NCBI GenBank assembly: GCA_937891045.1
Contig: CALBEV010000131.1
Span: forward strand, 1 to 53,534
Source of the DNA: an uncultured Burkholderiales bacterium
GTDB taxonomy: Bacteria > Pseudomonadota > Gammaproteobacteria > Burkholderiales > Burkholderiaceae
DNA length: 53,534 bases
Reading direction: 5' to 3'
Below are positions 28,451-37,232 of the stretch, in pieces. Numbering within the stretch: the first letter of the stretch is position 1; every line of letters begins with the position of its first letter. The position numbers were made by a program, and so were the translations under genes. The notes under the pieces were generated by a model. The model made no database searches. It saw only the letters and a list, made by a program, of their open reading frames with translations, and was not told the DNA's origin.

Positions 28451-29730
28451 GCGTGTGCCCCTTTGAGCTGCGACAGGGAAATGGTGGTGTCGCCTTTGAC
28501 CGATTGGCCTTGGCAGCTGGGGCGGCAGAAGAAGTCCGCGTTGCTGAGGTCGGCCACGGTGCCAATGTCTTTGTCGCCTCGGCCTGACAGGTTGACCAAA
28601 ATCGACTGCGTGGGCTTCATGGTTTTGGCCAGCTTCATGGCGTGGGCCACCGCATGGCTGGACTCCAGCGCCGGGATGATGCCTTCGGTGCGGCACAAAT
28701 AGTGAAAGGCTTCCAGCGCTTCTGTGTCGGTGATACCGACATATTCGGCGCGGCCTATGTCTTTCAAAAACGCATGCTCGGGGCCAACGCCGGGGTAATC
28801 CAGACCCGCACTCACCGAATGGGTTTCGGTGATTTGGCCGTTGGCGTCTTGCAGCACATAGGTGCGGTTGCCGTGCAACACTCCGGGCACGCCGCGTTGC
28901 AATGAGCACGAGTGTTTGTCGGTGTCCATGCCTTCGCCAGCGGCTTCCACGCCAATCAAGCGGGTGTTGTCAAAGGGAATATAGGGATAAAAAATGCCCA
29001 TGGCATTGGAGCCGCCGCCCACGCAAGCCAGCACCGCATCGGGTTGCAAGCCGTTGTGCATGTTGGGCATTTGGGCGATGCATTCTTCGCCAATCACGCT
29101 TTGGAAATCGCGCACCATCATCGGGTAGGGGTGCGGTCCAGCCACGGTGCCGATGATGTAGAAGGTGTTGTCCACGTTGGCCACCCAGTCGCGCATGGCC
29201 TCGTTCAAAGCGTCTTTCAGGGTGCGGCTGCCGCTGTTCACGGGCACAACGGTCGCGCCCAACAGCTTCATGCGGTAGACGTTGGGGCTTTGGCGCTTCA
29301 CGTCTTCGCTGCCCATGTACACCACGCATTCCAAACCATAGCGGGCGCAAATGGTGGCGGTGGCAACACCGTGTTGACCCGCGCCGGTTTCGGCAATCAC
29401 GCGTGGCTTGCCCATGCGCTTGGCCAGCATGGCTTGGCCAATCGTGTTGTTGATTTTGTGGGCACCGGTGTGGTTCAAGTCTTCGCGCTTCAAATAAATT
29501 TGGGCGCCGCCCATTTCACGGCTCATGCGGGCCGCGTGGTAAATGGGCGAAGGGCGACCGACAAAGTGCGCAAGTTCGCTTTTGAACTCGGCGATGAACT
29601 CGGGGTCGTGCTGGTACTTGGCGTAAGCGGCTTTCAGCTCTTCAATCGCGTGTGTCAGGGTTTCGCTGATGAAACTGCCGCCGTATTTGCCAAAGTGGCC
29701 GCTGAAATCGGGTTGTTGGTAGGTAGACAT
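28447..29730 (-). CDS. trpB: Tryptophan synthase beta chain
   Basis: PLP enzyme that condenses indole with serine to tryptophan. The start at 29730 gives [20 protein letters not shown] and 427 residues. The pyridoxal lysine is Lys92 in [11 protein letters not shown], and the glycine-rich phosphate cup is [10 protein letters not shown]. The C terminus runs about 20 residues past the usual end of the family (…[11 protein letters not shown]). An upstream in-frame extension to 29778 is unlikely because it lacks family-like sequence. It overlaps trpA by four bases and follows trpF by 44 bases. Confidence 0.97.
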   Translation of the reverse strand: MSTYQQPDFSGHFGKYGGSFISETLTHAIEELKAAYAKYQHDPEFIAEFKSELAHFVGRPSPIYHAARMSREMGGAQIYLKREDLNHTGAHKINNTIGQAMLAKRMGKPRVIAETGAGQHGVATATICARYGLECVVYMGSEDVKRQSPNVYRMKLLGATVVPVNSGSRTLKDALNEAMRDWVANVDNTFYIIGTVAGPHPYPMMVRDFQSVIGEECIAQMPNMHNGLQPDAVLACVGGGSNAMGIFYPYIPFDNTRLIGVEAAGEGMDTDKHSCSLQRGVPGVLHGNRTYVLQDANGQITETHSVSAGLDYPGVGPEHAFLKDIGRAEYVGITDTEALEAFHYLCRTEGIIPALESSHAVAHAMKLAKTMKPTQSILVNLSGRGDKDIGTVADLSNADFFCRPSCQGQSVKGDTTISLSQLKGAHA

Positions 29731-29774
29731 GGGGCTGATCCCTTGGGGGCTGGGGCTGCAGCTGCAGCCAAAAA

Positions 29775-30449
29775 TCAAGAGGCAAGCGACGTGTTGCGCA
29801 CGGCTGCCACGAAGGCGCGGATTTTGTCGTGGTCTTTGATGCCCTTGGCGCTTTCCACGCCCGAGCTCACATCAACCGCCAACGAGCGTCCGCGCGAATG
29901 CACGGCGCGGATGCCGTCGGCCACGTTTGCAGGTGTGAGTCCACCAGACAAAACGAGGTGAGCATTGACGTTTGTTGGAAGCTGTGACCAATTGAATGTG
30001 CTGCCACTGCCGCCATACGCATCGACCAGGGTGTCGAGCAACAGGGCATCGGCTTGCGAGTAGTTGAGCGCGTAGTTTACGAGGTCAAAAGCCGCTGCGC
30101 CCTGCGGGGTTTCCTTGGGTATCCGGGCGGCTCGTAACCAGCGCCGACCCAGCTTTTGGGCCATTTTTTGGCAAAAATCGGGAGTTTCATCGCCATGAAA
30201 CTGCAGCCAAGCGCCGGGCACCAGGGCGGCGGCGTGGGTTATTTCATCCTCCGTGGCGTTCACAAACAGCAGGACCGGCGTCACAAAGGCGGGCAGCATT
30301 TTGGCCAGTTCGGCTGCTTGTTCCGCTGTCACATGGCGCGGACTGGGGGCATACAACACAAAGCCCACCGCGTTGGCACCTGCCTGCACAGCGGCTGCAA
30401 CGTCTTGGGCGCGGGTCAGGCCGCAAATTTTGATGGGGATCTGGGTCAT
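29775..30449 (-). CDS. trpF: Phosphoribosylanthranilate isomerase
   Basis: Third step of tryptophan synthesis: Amadori rearrangement of phosphoribosylanthranilate. The ATG at 30449 overlaps the truA stop as ATGA and gives 224 residues. The catalytic cysteine lies in IKICGLT (Cys9) and the catalytic aspartate in [22 protein letters not shown] and [12 protein letters not shown] form the phosphate site. A start seven codons earlier (30470) is possible. The gene belongs to the asd-fimV-truA-trpF-trpB-trpA-accD run, where several genes are joined by four-base overlaps. Confidence 0.96.
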   Translation of the reverse strand: MTQIPIKICGLTRAQDVAAAVQAGANAVGFVLYAPSPRHVTAEQAAELAKMLPAFVTPVLLFVNATEDEITHAAALVPGAWLQFHGDETPDFCQKMAQKLGRRWLRAARIPKETPQGAAAFDLVNYALNYSQADALLLDTLVDAYGGSGSTFNWSQLPTNVNAHLVLSGGLTPANVADGIRAVHSRGRSLAVDVSSGVESAKGIKDHDKIRAFVAAVRNTSLAS

Positions 30450-31255
30450 GGTGATTGGCCGGGTAGCCAATCATAAGAGGGCGTGAAGGCGGGGATGGCC
30501 CATTGGGGGTCGTAGACCGGGCCTGCGAAATACAAGCCATCGGGTGAAAAAGTAGGTGCGGCCGCTTTGCGATCCCGCGCTTGCAGCACGTCCAGCATCC
30601 AGTCTGGCTCTTGCAGACCTTGGCCAATCGCCACAAAACAGCCCATCAGGTTGCGGATCATGTGGTGCAAAAACGCATTGGCTTCAAAGTCAAACCGCCA
30701 ATAGGCGCTGCCGTCTTGGCGGCCCACGCGCTGAATGTCAATACGCAAGATGTTTTTCACAGGGCTCAAGGCCTGGCAACTGGAGGCGCGAAACGAGGTG
30801 AAATCATGCTCGCCCACCAGATGCAAGGCGGCAGCTTGCAGCGGGGCCAGTTGCATGGGCCGGTAGACCCAACCGACACGACCTGCTTCAAGGCTGGGGC
30901 GCACCGGCGACGCCAGCACCAAGTAGGTGTAGCGGCGGGACAAGGCGCTGCCTCGGGCGTGGAAATCGGCTGGGACTTCATGCGCCCATTGCACGGCGAT
31001 GTCGGTGGGGAGGTAGGCATTGGTGCCGCGCACCCAAGAATTCAAATCGCGTTCGATGGTGGTGTCGAAATGCACCACTTGGCGCAGGCCATGTACGCCA
31101 GAATCGGTGCGGCCGGCGCACAAGGTGCCGATCTTGTGACCGGCAAATTCAAGGAGGGCTTTTTCGAGGTGGTCTTGAACCGTCAGACCCGAGGCTTGGC
31201 TTTGCCAACCTTCGTAGGCGCAGCCCAAATAGCTCAGGCCCAGCGCCAAACGCAT
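30446..31255 (-). CDS. truA: tRNA pseudouridine(38-40) synthase
   Basis: Converts uridines 38-40 of the anticodon arm to pseudouridine. The 269 residues include the catalytic aspartate in CAGRTDSGVHGLRQVVHFD (Asp51) and the later ANAFLHHMIRNLMG segment, both hallmarks of TruA. Two starts are plausible. TTG 31264 overlaps the fimV stop (TTGA) and would add MSG; ATG 31255 is three codons later and gives the usual MRLALGLSYLG. The 3' end overlaps trpF. fimV-truA-trpF order is typical of betaproteobacteria. Confidence 0.96.
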   Translation of the reverse strand: MRLALGLSYLGCAYEGWQSQASGLTVQDHLEKALLEFAGHKIGTLCAGRTDSGVHGLRQVVHFDTTIERDLNSWVRGTNAYLPTDIAVQWAHEVPADFHARGSALSRRYTYLVLASPVRPSLEAGRVGWVYRPMQLAPLQAAALHLVGEHDFTSFRASSCQALSPVKNILRIDIQRVGRQDGSAYWRFDFEANAFLHHMIRNLMGCFVAIGQGLQEPDWMLDVLQARDRKAAAPTFSPDGLYFAGPVYDPQWAIPAFTPSYDWLPGQSP

Positions 31256-31260
31256 GCCGC

Positions 31261-32907
31261 TCAAGCCCGTTCGGTCAGCCAGCGCATGGCACGGTCGCGG
31301 GTTTCACCGTGGGTTTGATCGGCCACTTCTTGGGCCAAGGCACGGCCAGTTTGTTTTTGGCCCAATTTCCAAAGTTCATCAGCCAATTCCAAGCGCACTT
31401 TGAACGGATCTTTGCCCATGTGTGCGTTGTCATGCATGGCCATGTGCGGTGCGCGACTGGCGGCGCTGGTGGGTTCAATCACTTGAAAAGGCGCTGCGTT
31501 GCTGTGGCTTGGCGAAGCCGTTGGGGAGGGTGCTGCAGTAGGCGCGGCTGGTGGCAAATTGCCATGCGCAGGGTGCTGAGGCAAGTCCAAATCAAAGTCC
31601 AAGTTCAAACCAGCATGGCCTTGGGCGCTTGGCTCCTGCATGAAGTCCATTTCATTGGCTTCATCTTCTTGGCGTGCTTTTGCAGATGACCGGCGTTCAC
31701 GCATCAAGGAGAAAGCCACCAACGCAGCGGCCAACAGGGCCAAGGCCCCAATCAGCTCGAAAGCATGACGCTTGACCCAGACCATGGCGGCTTGATATTG
31801 GGCTTCAAAGCCACTGAAATCAGGGCCCGTGCCTTCTTCTGCATTGGTTGCAGCTTTTGAAATGGCTTCGAGTTCGCTGGCATTTTTAGCCAACTCTTCA
31901 TTGCGCTTGGCGGTCTGCTCAGCTTCGAGTTGTTTGCTGGCCTGATCAGCATCCGTCGCTCCGGGTTTGCTGAGTGTCAACTGATCGCTGGGAGCGGGGC
32001 TGTTGGAATTGACTTGGGCGGTGACATTGCCGCTGGCTTCACGTTGGTTGGAGTCCGCCAATTTGGTGCCAGGTGCGGCACTGGCCAATTGAGCGCGGTA
32101 GGCGTCGAAATCTTGGGCTTGCAAGCGGATGCTTTGACGCGCCTCTTGACGATCAACTTGGCTGGCTTCCTCGGGGCTGGGCAAGGTGACCAACACGCCA
32201 GCTTTCAGGCGGTTGACGTTGTTATCGACAAAAGCTTTGGGGTTGTTGCGCAACATGGTGACCAGCAATTGGTCGAGCGACACATTGTCGGTGTCTGTGG
32301 CCAAAATCAAGCCACTGGCGGTGTCGCCGCGCTGCACCTCAATGCTTTTACCCGCTTCGGGCAAAGCCGTGGCTGCTTCGCTGCGTTTGGCCACTGGCGC
32401 AGGGTCTTTGGGCAGCGGGGCAGGCCGTGGTGCATTGATTGCTGGTGCTGGTGCTGGCGCAGGTTCAGCGGCCACCAAGCCTTTGGGTGTGTTGATCAGT
32501 GTGCCACTCAGCGGGAAGCCAATATTGCGAAAAGACCGACCGGTGGCCCAACGGAACTCGAGCAGCACATCCACATAAGGCGAGACCAGCGGCTCTGTGC
32601 CCAACATCTGCAACACATACACATCGTCGCTGCGTTTGCTCAAGGTGAGAGTGATATTGTCTAAACCTGCAACACGATTGATTTTGGCGGTTTGGTAAAC
32701 CGTTTCATCGGCCAAGACGGCTTGAAAGTCTTGGGCTTCTTGCGCATTCAAATCACTGATTTGCACCTCAAGCTTGAGTGGCTGGCCCAACTGAGATTGC
32801 AGAACGGGTTGACCCAGTTGCAAAGCCTGGGCTTGTGAACTCATCAAGACTGATAAAGCCACCACAATGCCGCGCAAAGAAGATGTTGGAGTGTTCAAGT
32901 GAAGCAT
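31261..32907 (-). CDS. fimV: Short FimV-like peptidoglycan-binding inner membrane protein
   Basis: FimV is an inner-membrane scaffold that binds peptidoglycan and supports type IV pili and polar organisation. Here: a signal-like N terminus ending SSQAQA (about 27), the FimV N-terminal domain (LQLGQPVLQSQLGQPLKLEV … YVDVLLEFRW, 29-120) and a Pro/Ala linker. A LysM-like region follows (GDTASGLILAT … RLKAGVLVTLP, 190-242), then a coiled coil (about 322-352), one transmembrane helix (383-402) and a short C-terminal FimV domain (PFKVRLELADELWKLGQ to end). At 548 residues it is shorter than many FimV proteins, and no TPR-rich cytoplasmic part is apparent. Its neighbours asd and truA are those expected for fimV. 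Confidence 0.9.
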   Translation of the reverse strand: MLHLNTPTSSLRGIVVALSVLMSSQAQALQLGQPVLQSQLGQPLKLEVQISDLNAQEAQDFQAVLADETVYQTAKINRVAGLDNITLTLSKRSDDVYVLQMLGTEPLVSPYVDVLLEFRWATGRSFRNIGFPLSGTLINTPKGLVAAEPAPAPAPAINAPRPAPLPKDPAPVAKRSEAATALPEAGKSIEVQRGDTASGLILATDTDNVSLDQLLVTMLRNNPKAFVDNNVNRLKAGVLVTLPSPEEASQVDRQEARQSIRLQAQDFDAYRAQLASAAPGTKLADSNQREASGNVTAQVNSNSPAPSDQLTLSKPGATDADQASKQLEAEQTAKRNEELAKNASELEAISKAATNAEEGTGPDFSGFEAQYQAAMVWVKRHAFELIGALALLAAALVAFSLMRERRSSAKARQEDEANEMDFMQEPSAQGHAGLNLDFDLDLPQHPAHGNLPPAAPTAAPSPTASPSHSNAAPFQVIEPTSAASRAPHMAMHDNAHMGKDPFKVRLELADELWKLGQKQTGRALAQEVADQTHGETRDRAMRWLTERA

Positions 32908-32988
32908 AAAGAATGATTCTCGTGCTATTTATGAAGCCTTCATCATAATCTACTTTAACTTCGAGAGCCAAGAGGTTGACAATGTTTT

Positions 32989-34155
32989 TTACGAATCCAA
33001 CAAAATTTGCAACATTCTGCGCAAAGGTTCAGCCGCACCCCACAAAAGCTGATCGCCAATCGTGAAAGCGCCCAGGTACTCGGGTCCGAAATTCAGCTTG
33101 CGCAAACGTCCCACGGGAATGGTCATGCTGCCTGTGACCGCCACGGGCGTCAGGTGCTGCATGGTGTCTTCACGGTTGTTAGCAACCACTTTCACCCACT
33201 CGTTGTCGGCGGCAATCATGGCTTCAATATCAGCCAATGGCACGTTTTTCTTGAGTTTGAAGGTCAGCGCTTGGCTGTGACAGCGCATGGCACCCACGCG
33301 GACACAAAAACCATCAACCGGCACGGCAGGCGTGTTGAATCCGGCACCTTGACCCAAAATTTTGTTGGTTTCAGCCATGCCTTTCCATTCTTCGCGGCTC
33401 ATGCCCCAGAACTCGTCACCGGCTTGTTTGCCCGCGCCCAGGTCTTTGTCGATCCAAGGAATGAGCGAGCCGCCCAAAGGCACACCAAAGTTGGCGGTTT
33501 CTGTGGCGGAAAGCGCACGTTGCTTGGCGATCACTCTGCGGTCGATTTCTAAAATGGCGCTTTTTGGGTCGTCCAACAAGGATTTCACTTCGCCATAGAT
33601 CGTGCCAAATTGAGTGATGAGCTCACGCATGTGGGCCGCACCACCGCCTGAAGCGGCTTGGTAGGTTTGAGTGCTCATCCACTCCACCAAACCGGCTTTG
33701 TACAAAGCGCCCACGCCCATCAACATGCAACTGACGGTGCAATTGCCACCCACCCAGTTGTTGCCACCGTGTGCCAAGGCGTTTTTGATGACCGGCATGT
33801 TGACCGGGTCCAAGATGATGACGGCGTCGTCTTTCATGCGCAGGGTGGAGGCGGCGTCAATCCAGTGGCCGTTCCAACCTGCAGCGCGCAATTTGGGAAA
33901 CACCTCGGCGGTGTAGTCGCCACCTTGGCAAGTGAGGATGATGTCGCAGGCCTTCAGTGCGTCGATGTTGTGGGCGTCCAGCAGCTTGGTTTCATTTTTG
34001 GCCATGGCAGGCGCTGCGCCACCCGTGTTGGAGGTGGTGAAGAAGACGGGTTCAATGCGAGCAAAATCGTTTTCGGTTTGCATGCGGTCCATCAGGACCG
34101 AACCGACCATGCCTCGCCAACCGACGAGACCGACGCGGTTTCCAATTTTTTTCAT
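32989..34155 (-). CDS. asd: Aspartate-semialdehyde dehydrogenase
   Basis: NADPH-dependent reduction of aspartyl phosphate to aspartate semialdehyde, the branch point to lysine/diaminopimelate, threonine and methionine. The 388 residues show the Rossmann glycine motif [13 protein letters not shown], the catalytic cysteine in [10 protein letters not shown] (Cys139) and the substrate-binding part around [11 protein letters not shown]. The start ATG 34155 has an AAAGGG Shine-Dalgarno eight bases upstream. A 209-base gap separates it from vapC and holds a threonine-rich leader ORF (see there). fimV follows 81 bases downstream; that gap contains a 13-base palindrome ATGAAG-C-CTTCAT (32931-32943). 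Confidence 0.97.
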   Translation of the reverse strand: MKKIGNRVGLVGWRGMVGSVLMDRMQTENDFARIEPVFFTTSNTGGAAPAMAKNETKLLDAHNIDALKACDIILTCQGGDYTAEVFPKLRAAGWNGHWIDAASTLRMKDDAVIILDPVNMPVIKNALAHGGNNWVGGNCTVSCMLMGVGALYKAGLVEWMSTQTYQAASGGGAAHMRELITQFGTIYGEVKSLLDDPKSAILEIDRRVIAKQRALSATETANFGVPLGGSLIPWIDKDLGAGKQAGDEFWGMSREEWKGMAETNKILGQGAGFNTPAVPVDGFCVRVGAMRCHSQALTFKLKKNVPLADIEAMIAADNEWVKVVANNREDTMQHLTPVAVTGSMTIPVGRLRKLNFGPEYLGAFTIGDQLLWGAAEPLRRMLQILLDS

Positions 34156-34231
34156 TTTTCTGCCCTTTCAATCAAAGTGTTTTTGACCCCCAGCTCGTCT
34201 GGCCGGGGAGGGCACGACGAACCAGAGCTGC
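34156..34231 (-). promoter_or_regulatory. Candidate attenuator between leader ORF and asd
   Basis: On the minus strand, after the leader ORF stop, CAGCTC (34230-34225) can pair with GAGCTG (34196-34191). TGCCCT (34214-34209) lies in the loop of that pairing. It is exactly complementary to AGGGCA (34166-34161), which overlaps the asd Shine-Dalgarno. The two pairings place the same anti-Shine-Dalgarno segment either in a loop or on the ribosome binding site. No strong T run follows, so control of translation is more likely than intrinsic termination. The pairings are seen; the mechanism is inference. Confidence 0.35.
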
Positions 34232-34309
34232 TCAGCCCTTGGTGGTGGTCGTTGTGATGGAGACGGTGCGCACCTTCACACCCAGCGAGGCGCTGGTGGC
34301 GGCTGTCAT
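34232..34309 (-). CDS. Putative threonine-rich leader peptide of asd
   Basis: A 25-codon ORF from ATG 34309 to TGA 34234-34232, with residues 15-25 reading TVSITTTTTKG. Five threonine codons in a row (ACA, ACG, ACC, ACC, ACC) follow an isoleucine codon close to the stop. This resembles the thr-operon leader peptide of enterobacteria, which is also rich in Thr and Ile. Its place just before asd, an enzyme of threonine synthesis, fits amino-acid-responsive attenuation. Weak points: no clear Shine-Dalgarno precedes the ATG, and no promoter is certain. A TAGAAT (-10-like) with TTGCAT 19 bases before it overlaps the end of vapC. Confidence 0.4.
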   Translation of the reverse strand: MTAATSASLGVKVRTVSITTTTTKG

Positions 34310-34364
34310 CAAAAAGTATGCGGTGCATTTTATGGGTGGCTATTCTAGCCGCTAGAAAACGGCG

Positions 34365-34784
34365 CTATGCAAGCCAGTTTTCGACGGCCAAGTCAGGCAG
34401 GCGTTTGAACGCTAAATCTGCAGACACCAATGTGGCCTTCATCGATAGCGCATGCGCGGCAATCAACAAGTCGTTCGGGCCCATGGGTTGGCCTTGTTGC
34501 TCAAGTGAAAACCGAAGCTTGGCGTAGAACGCCGATACCTCAGGTGTGAGCGGGCATATCTCGAGAGACGCCATGGCAGCCTCAAAACGCAAAGACCACT
34601 GCGGGTTGCTGCGTCGTTGCAAACCAAACCGCAACTCGCAATCGACCACCACGCTGGTGCACAGTTGCACGCTCGCGCCTTGTGTGGCGAATTGAAACAC
34701 GCGTTGAGCGGCTACGCCTTGCGGGTAGCGCATCATGTGCGAAATGATGTTGGTGTCGAGCAAGTAAGTGGTGACAGCGCTCAT
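34365..34784 (-). CDS. vapC: VapC-type PIN-domain toxin ribonuclease
   Basis: 139-residue PIN-domain protein of the VapC/FitB type: site-specific endoribonuclease of a type II toxin-antitoxin module. The acidic active-site residues are visible in YLLDTNIISHMMR (Asp10), VVVDCELRFG (Glu), MGPNDLLIAAHAL (Asp) and LVSADLAFKRLPDLAVENW. The ATG overlaps the vapB stop in ATGA, as is usual for these pairs. The pair lies between leuB and asd, which are normally adjacent in this family, so it looks like an insertion. The stop (TAG) lies at a possible asd promoter. Confidence 0.92.
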   Translation of the reverse strand: MSAVTTYLLDTNIISHMMRYPQGVAAQRVFQFATQGASVQLCTSVVVDCELRFGLQRRSNPQWSLRFEAAMASLEICPLTPEVSAFYAKLRFSLEQQGQPMGPNDLLIAAHALSMKATLVSADLAFKRLPDLAVENWLA

Positions 34785-35098
34785 GCGGGGTCATCGAAGC
34801 GAACGTCATCGAGGGGTAGCAAACCGGCGTCTACATCGGGAAAATCGTCGGTCAGCGGTGTCCAGTTGGCCATGGTTTGCAAAGCTTGCGCCAAGGCTGC
34901 TGGGCTGCCGCGTTCGGGCTCGGTGATGATGGCTTCCAGCACCAGCTTGTTGCCATCCCGGTAGAGCAGGACTTCTTTGCCGGGTAGCTCAAATTCTTTG
35001 GGGATGCGAATGGCTTGGTTGGCGCCGTTGCGAAACAAACTGACTTGCCGAGGCTTGCCAATGATGTAGCTGGCGCTGATGTCTTGGGCTTTGTTCAC
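34781..35098 (-). CDS. vapB: VapB-type antitoxin
   Basis: 105-residue antitoxin with an AbrB/MazE-like DNA-binding part (KPRQVSLFRNGANQAIRIPKEFELPGKEVLLYR) and an acidic C terminus (DDFPDVDAGLLPLDDVRFDD) that would wrap the toxin. The start is GTG 35098, supported by a strong AGGAGG Shine-Dalgarno four bases upstream. It overlaps vapC by four bases. VapB-VapC complexes usually repress their own promoter; a candidate operator lies at 35135-35151. Confidence 0.9.
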   Translation of the reverse strand: MNKAQDISASYIIGKPRQVSLFRNGANQAIRIPKEFELPGKEVLLYRDGNKLVLEAIITEPERGSPAALAQALQTMANWTPLTDDFPDVDAGLLPLDDVRFDDPA

Positions 35099-35134
35099 AG
35101 GGCCTCCTGGGAAGCTAAGAGGGGGTTAGTTTAA

Positions 35135-35151
35135 CATATGCTTTACATATG
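35135..35151. promoter_or_regulatory. Candidate vapBC operator: two CATATG palindromes
   Basis: CATATG (35135-35140) and CATATG (35146-35151), each self-complementary, are separated by five bases, making a symmetrical 17-base site about 37 bases before the vapB start. The surrounding sequence is AT-rich and could contain the -10. AbrB-type antitoxins bind such paired palindromes. Autoregulation is inferred from the family. Confidence 0.45.
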
Positions 35152-35194
35152 CCGAAAGGCGGATGCTCTATTTTTTTGAACACATAATAGCTGT

Positions 35195-35470
35195 ATGAGA
35201 ATAAATTACAAATTCTTTAAAACTATATATGGCTGCTTGCTTGCCAGCTGTTTGCTGCCTGCACTTGCCGTGGCACCCCCTCGGTATTTGGCGGTCAAAG
35301 ATTTCAAAAGCTGCTTGGCGCAACAAGACCAAGGCAGTTTCAGCGTCTGGTGTGTGCCCGCCCACAAGCCCAAGGCCTGCCCCAAAGCCAGCTGGAAACA
35401 GCTGAAAGCTTTGCAAAAGAAGGGGGAGATGGGGGCTTGTCAGGTTTCGCGAGAAGCGGCAAAGCCGTGA
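35195..35470 (+). CDS. Small cysteine-rich exported protein, unknown function
   Basis: A 91-residue ORF with a basic start (MRINYKFFKT), a hydrophobic core and a likely signal peptidase site after PALA (residue 25). The mature part has four cysteines (40, 53, 62, 82) and many lysines, fitting a periplasmic or secreted disulfide-bonded protein. I recognise no family. It is the only plus-strand gene in this stretch, lies in AT-rich DNA next to vapBC, and ends 14 bases before the convergent leuB stop. The ribosome binding site is not obvious, so the ORF is likely but not certain. Confidence 0.6.
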   Translation: MRINYKFFKTIYGCLLASCLLPALAVAPPRYLAVKDFKSCLAQQDQGSFSVWCVPAHKPKACPKASWKQLKALQKKGEMGACQVSREAAKP

Positions 35471-35484
35471 GGCCGCTAAGCCGC

Positions 35485-36558
35485 TCAGGCAGACAGCGCC
35501 TTGACCACCGCATCACCCATTTGCGACGTGCCCACCTTGGTGGTGCCTTCGCTGTAGATGTCGCCGGTGCGCAGGCCTTGGGCCAGCACTTTTTTCACGG
35601 CGTCTTCAATGCGCACTGACGCGGCTTCTTGACCAAGGCTAAAGCGCAGCATCATGGCCGCAGACAAGATGGTGGCCAGCGGATTGGCCACGCCTTTGCC
35701 AGCGATGTCGGGGGCGCTGCCGTGGCTGGGTTCGTACAAGCCTTGGCTGCTTGAATTGAGCGAGGCCGAGGGCAGCATGCCAATCGAGCCGGTCAGCATG
35801 GAGGCTTCGTCGGAGAGGATGTCGCCAAACATATTGCCCGTCACCACCACGTCAAAGCGCTTGGGTTCTTTCACCAATTGCATCGCGGCGTTGTCCACGT
35901 ACATGTGGTCCAGGGCCACATCGGTGTAGTCTTTGTGCACCTCGGTGACGATGTCTTTCCAGAACTGGAAGGTCTCCAACACATTGGCTTTGTCCACACT
36001 GGTCACGCGCTTGCTGCGCTTGCGGGCGGCTTCGAACGCCACGCGGGCAATGCGTTCCACCTCGGGGCGGCTGTAACGCATGGTGTCAAAAGCTTCCTCG
36101 GCACCGGCGAAGGCACCGTCAGGGGAGACACGGCGGCCACGCGGTTGGCCAAAATAAATATCACCCGTCAGCTCGCGGATGATGAGGATGTCCAAACCGG
36201 CCACCAACTCGGGCTTCAAGCTGGACGCGTTCACCAATTCTTTGTAGCAGATGGCGGGGCGGAAGTTGGCAAACAGGCCGAGGTTTTTGCGCAAACCCAA
36301 AATGGCTTGTTCGGGGCGCAATGGGCGGTCGAGGGTGTCGTATTTCCAGTCGCCAACAGCGCCAAACAAAATCGCATCGGCTTCTTTGGCCAGCTTCAAG
36401 GTGCTCTCGGGCAGGGGATGGCCATGGGCGTCGTAAGCCGCGCCACCCACCAAGGCCGTTTCCATCTCGAATTTCAGGTCCAGCGCATGCAAAACCTTGA
36501 TGGCCTCCGCAACGATTTCGGTGCCAATGCCATCTCCGGGCAGAACTGCAATTTTCAT
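35485..36558 (-). CDS. leuB: 3-isopropylmalate dehydrogenase
   Basis: NAD+-dependent oxidative decarboxylation of 3-isopropylmalate in leucine synthesis. The 357 residues contain [11 protein letters not shown] at the N terminus and the substrate loop with [14 protein letters not shown]. Metal-binding aspartates lie in [27 protein letters not shown], and [20 protein letters not shown] binds NAD. The start ATG 36558 is 10 bases after leuD. It is the last leu gene; the next gene on the same strand is vapB. Confidence 0.97.
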   Translation of the reverse strand: MKIAVLPGDGIGTEIVAEAIKVLHALDLKFEMETALVGGAAYDAHGHPLPESTLKLAKEADAILFGAVGDWKYDTLDRPLRPEQAILGLRKNLGLFANFRPAICYKELVNASSLKPELVAGLDILIIRELTGDIYFGQPRGRRVSPDGAFAGAEEAFDTMRYSRPEVERIARVAFEAARKRSKRVTSVDKANVLETFQFWKDIVTEVHKDYTDVALDHMYVDNAAMQLVKEPKRFDVVVTGNMFGDILSDEASMLTGSIGMLPSASLNSSSQGLYEPSHGSAPDIAGKGVANPLATILSAAMMLRFSLGQEAASVRIEDAVKKVLAQGLRTGDIYSEGTTKVGTSQMGDAVVKALSA

Positions 36559-36568
36559 ACGTGTTATC

Positions 36569-37222
36569 TCAAAGGGTCTTCATGGTGTGGGCCAACCAAG
36601 GTTTGGTGGCCAAGCGCTGGGCTTCAAAAGCTTTGATTTTGTCGGACTGGCGCAGGGTCAGGCCGATGTCGTCAAAGCCATTGAGCAGGCAGTATTTGCG
36701 AAAGGCTTGCACTTCAAAAGAAATCTCCTCGCCTTGGGGACGCAGAATGACTTGGCGCTCCAGGTCGATGGTCAATTCATAGCCGGGGAAGGCCAGCACG
36801 TCGTTGAACAACTGGTCCACGGTGGACTCGGGCAAGGCGATGGGCAGCAAGCCGTTTTTGAAGCAGTTGTTGAAAAAGATGTCGGCAAAGCTGGGGGCGA
36901 TGACACAGCGAAAACCGTATTGATCGATGGCCCAAGGCGCGTGCTCGCGTGAGGAGCCACAACCAAAGTTTTTGCGGGCCAACAGCACCGACGCGCCTTG
37001 GTAGCGCGGTTGGTTCAGTACAAAGTCAGGGTTTGGTTTGCGACTGGCCGGGTCTTGGCCGGGTTCGCCATGGTCGAGGTAGCGCCATTCATCAAACAAG
37101 TTGGGGCCAAAACCGGTTTTGCGGATGGATTTGAGGAATTGCTTGGGGATGATGGCGTCGGTGTCGACGTTTTCGCGGTCCATCGGGGCCACGATGCCTT
37201 TGTGGAGGGTGAATTTTTGCAT
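36569..37222 (-). CDS. leuD: 3-isopropylmalate dehydratase small subunit
   Basis: Small subunit of isopropylmalate isomerase, forming the swivel domain of the aconitase fold. ATG 37222 gives 217 residues beginning [19 protein letters not shown]. Key segments are [14 protein letters not shown], the [24 protein letters not shown] loop that carries substrate-binding serine/arginine, and [14 protein letters not shown]. The frame extends upstream to 37339 but overlaps leuC there, so the later start is chosen. It lies 10 bases after leuC. Confidence 0.97.
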   Translation of the reverse strand: MQKFTLHKGIVAPMDRENVDTDAIIPKQFLKSIRKTGFGPNLFDEWRYLDHGEPGQDPASRKPNPDFVLNQPRYQGASVLLARKNFGCGSSREHAPWAIDQYGFRCVIAPSFADIFFNNCFKNGLLPIALPESTVDQLFNDVLAFPGYELTIDLERQVILRPQGEEISFEVQAFRKYCLLNGFDDIGLTLRQSDKIKAFEAQRLATKPWLAHTMKTL

Positions 37223-37232
37223 CTGGGACTCC

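Noticed and set aside
34153..34329. 58-codon frame upstream of asd (ATG near 34328) ending in an ATGA overlap with asd
   Set aside because: Its translation is His/Ser/Arg-rich and featureless; the overlapping shorter frame with the Thr run is the more meaningful reading. The ATGA overlap keeps it as a weak alternative.
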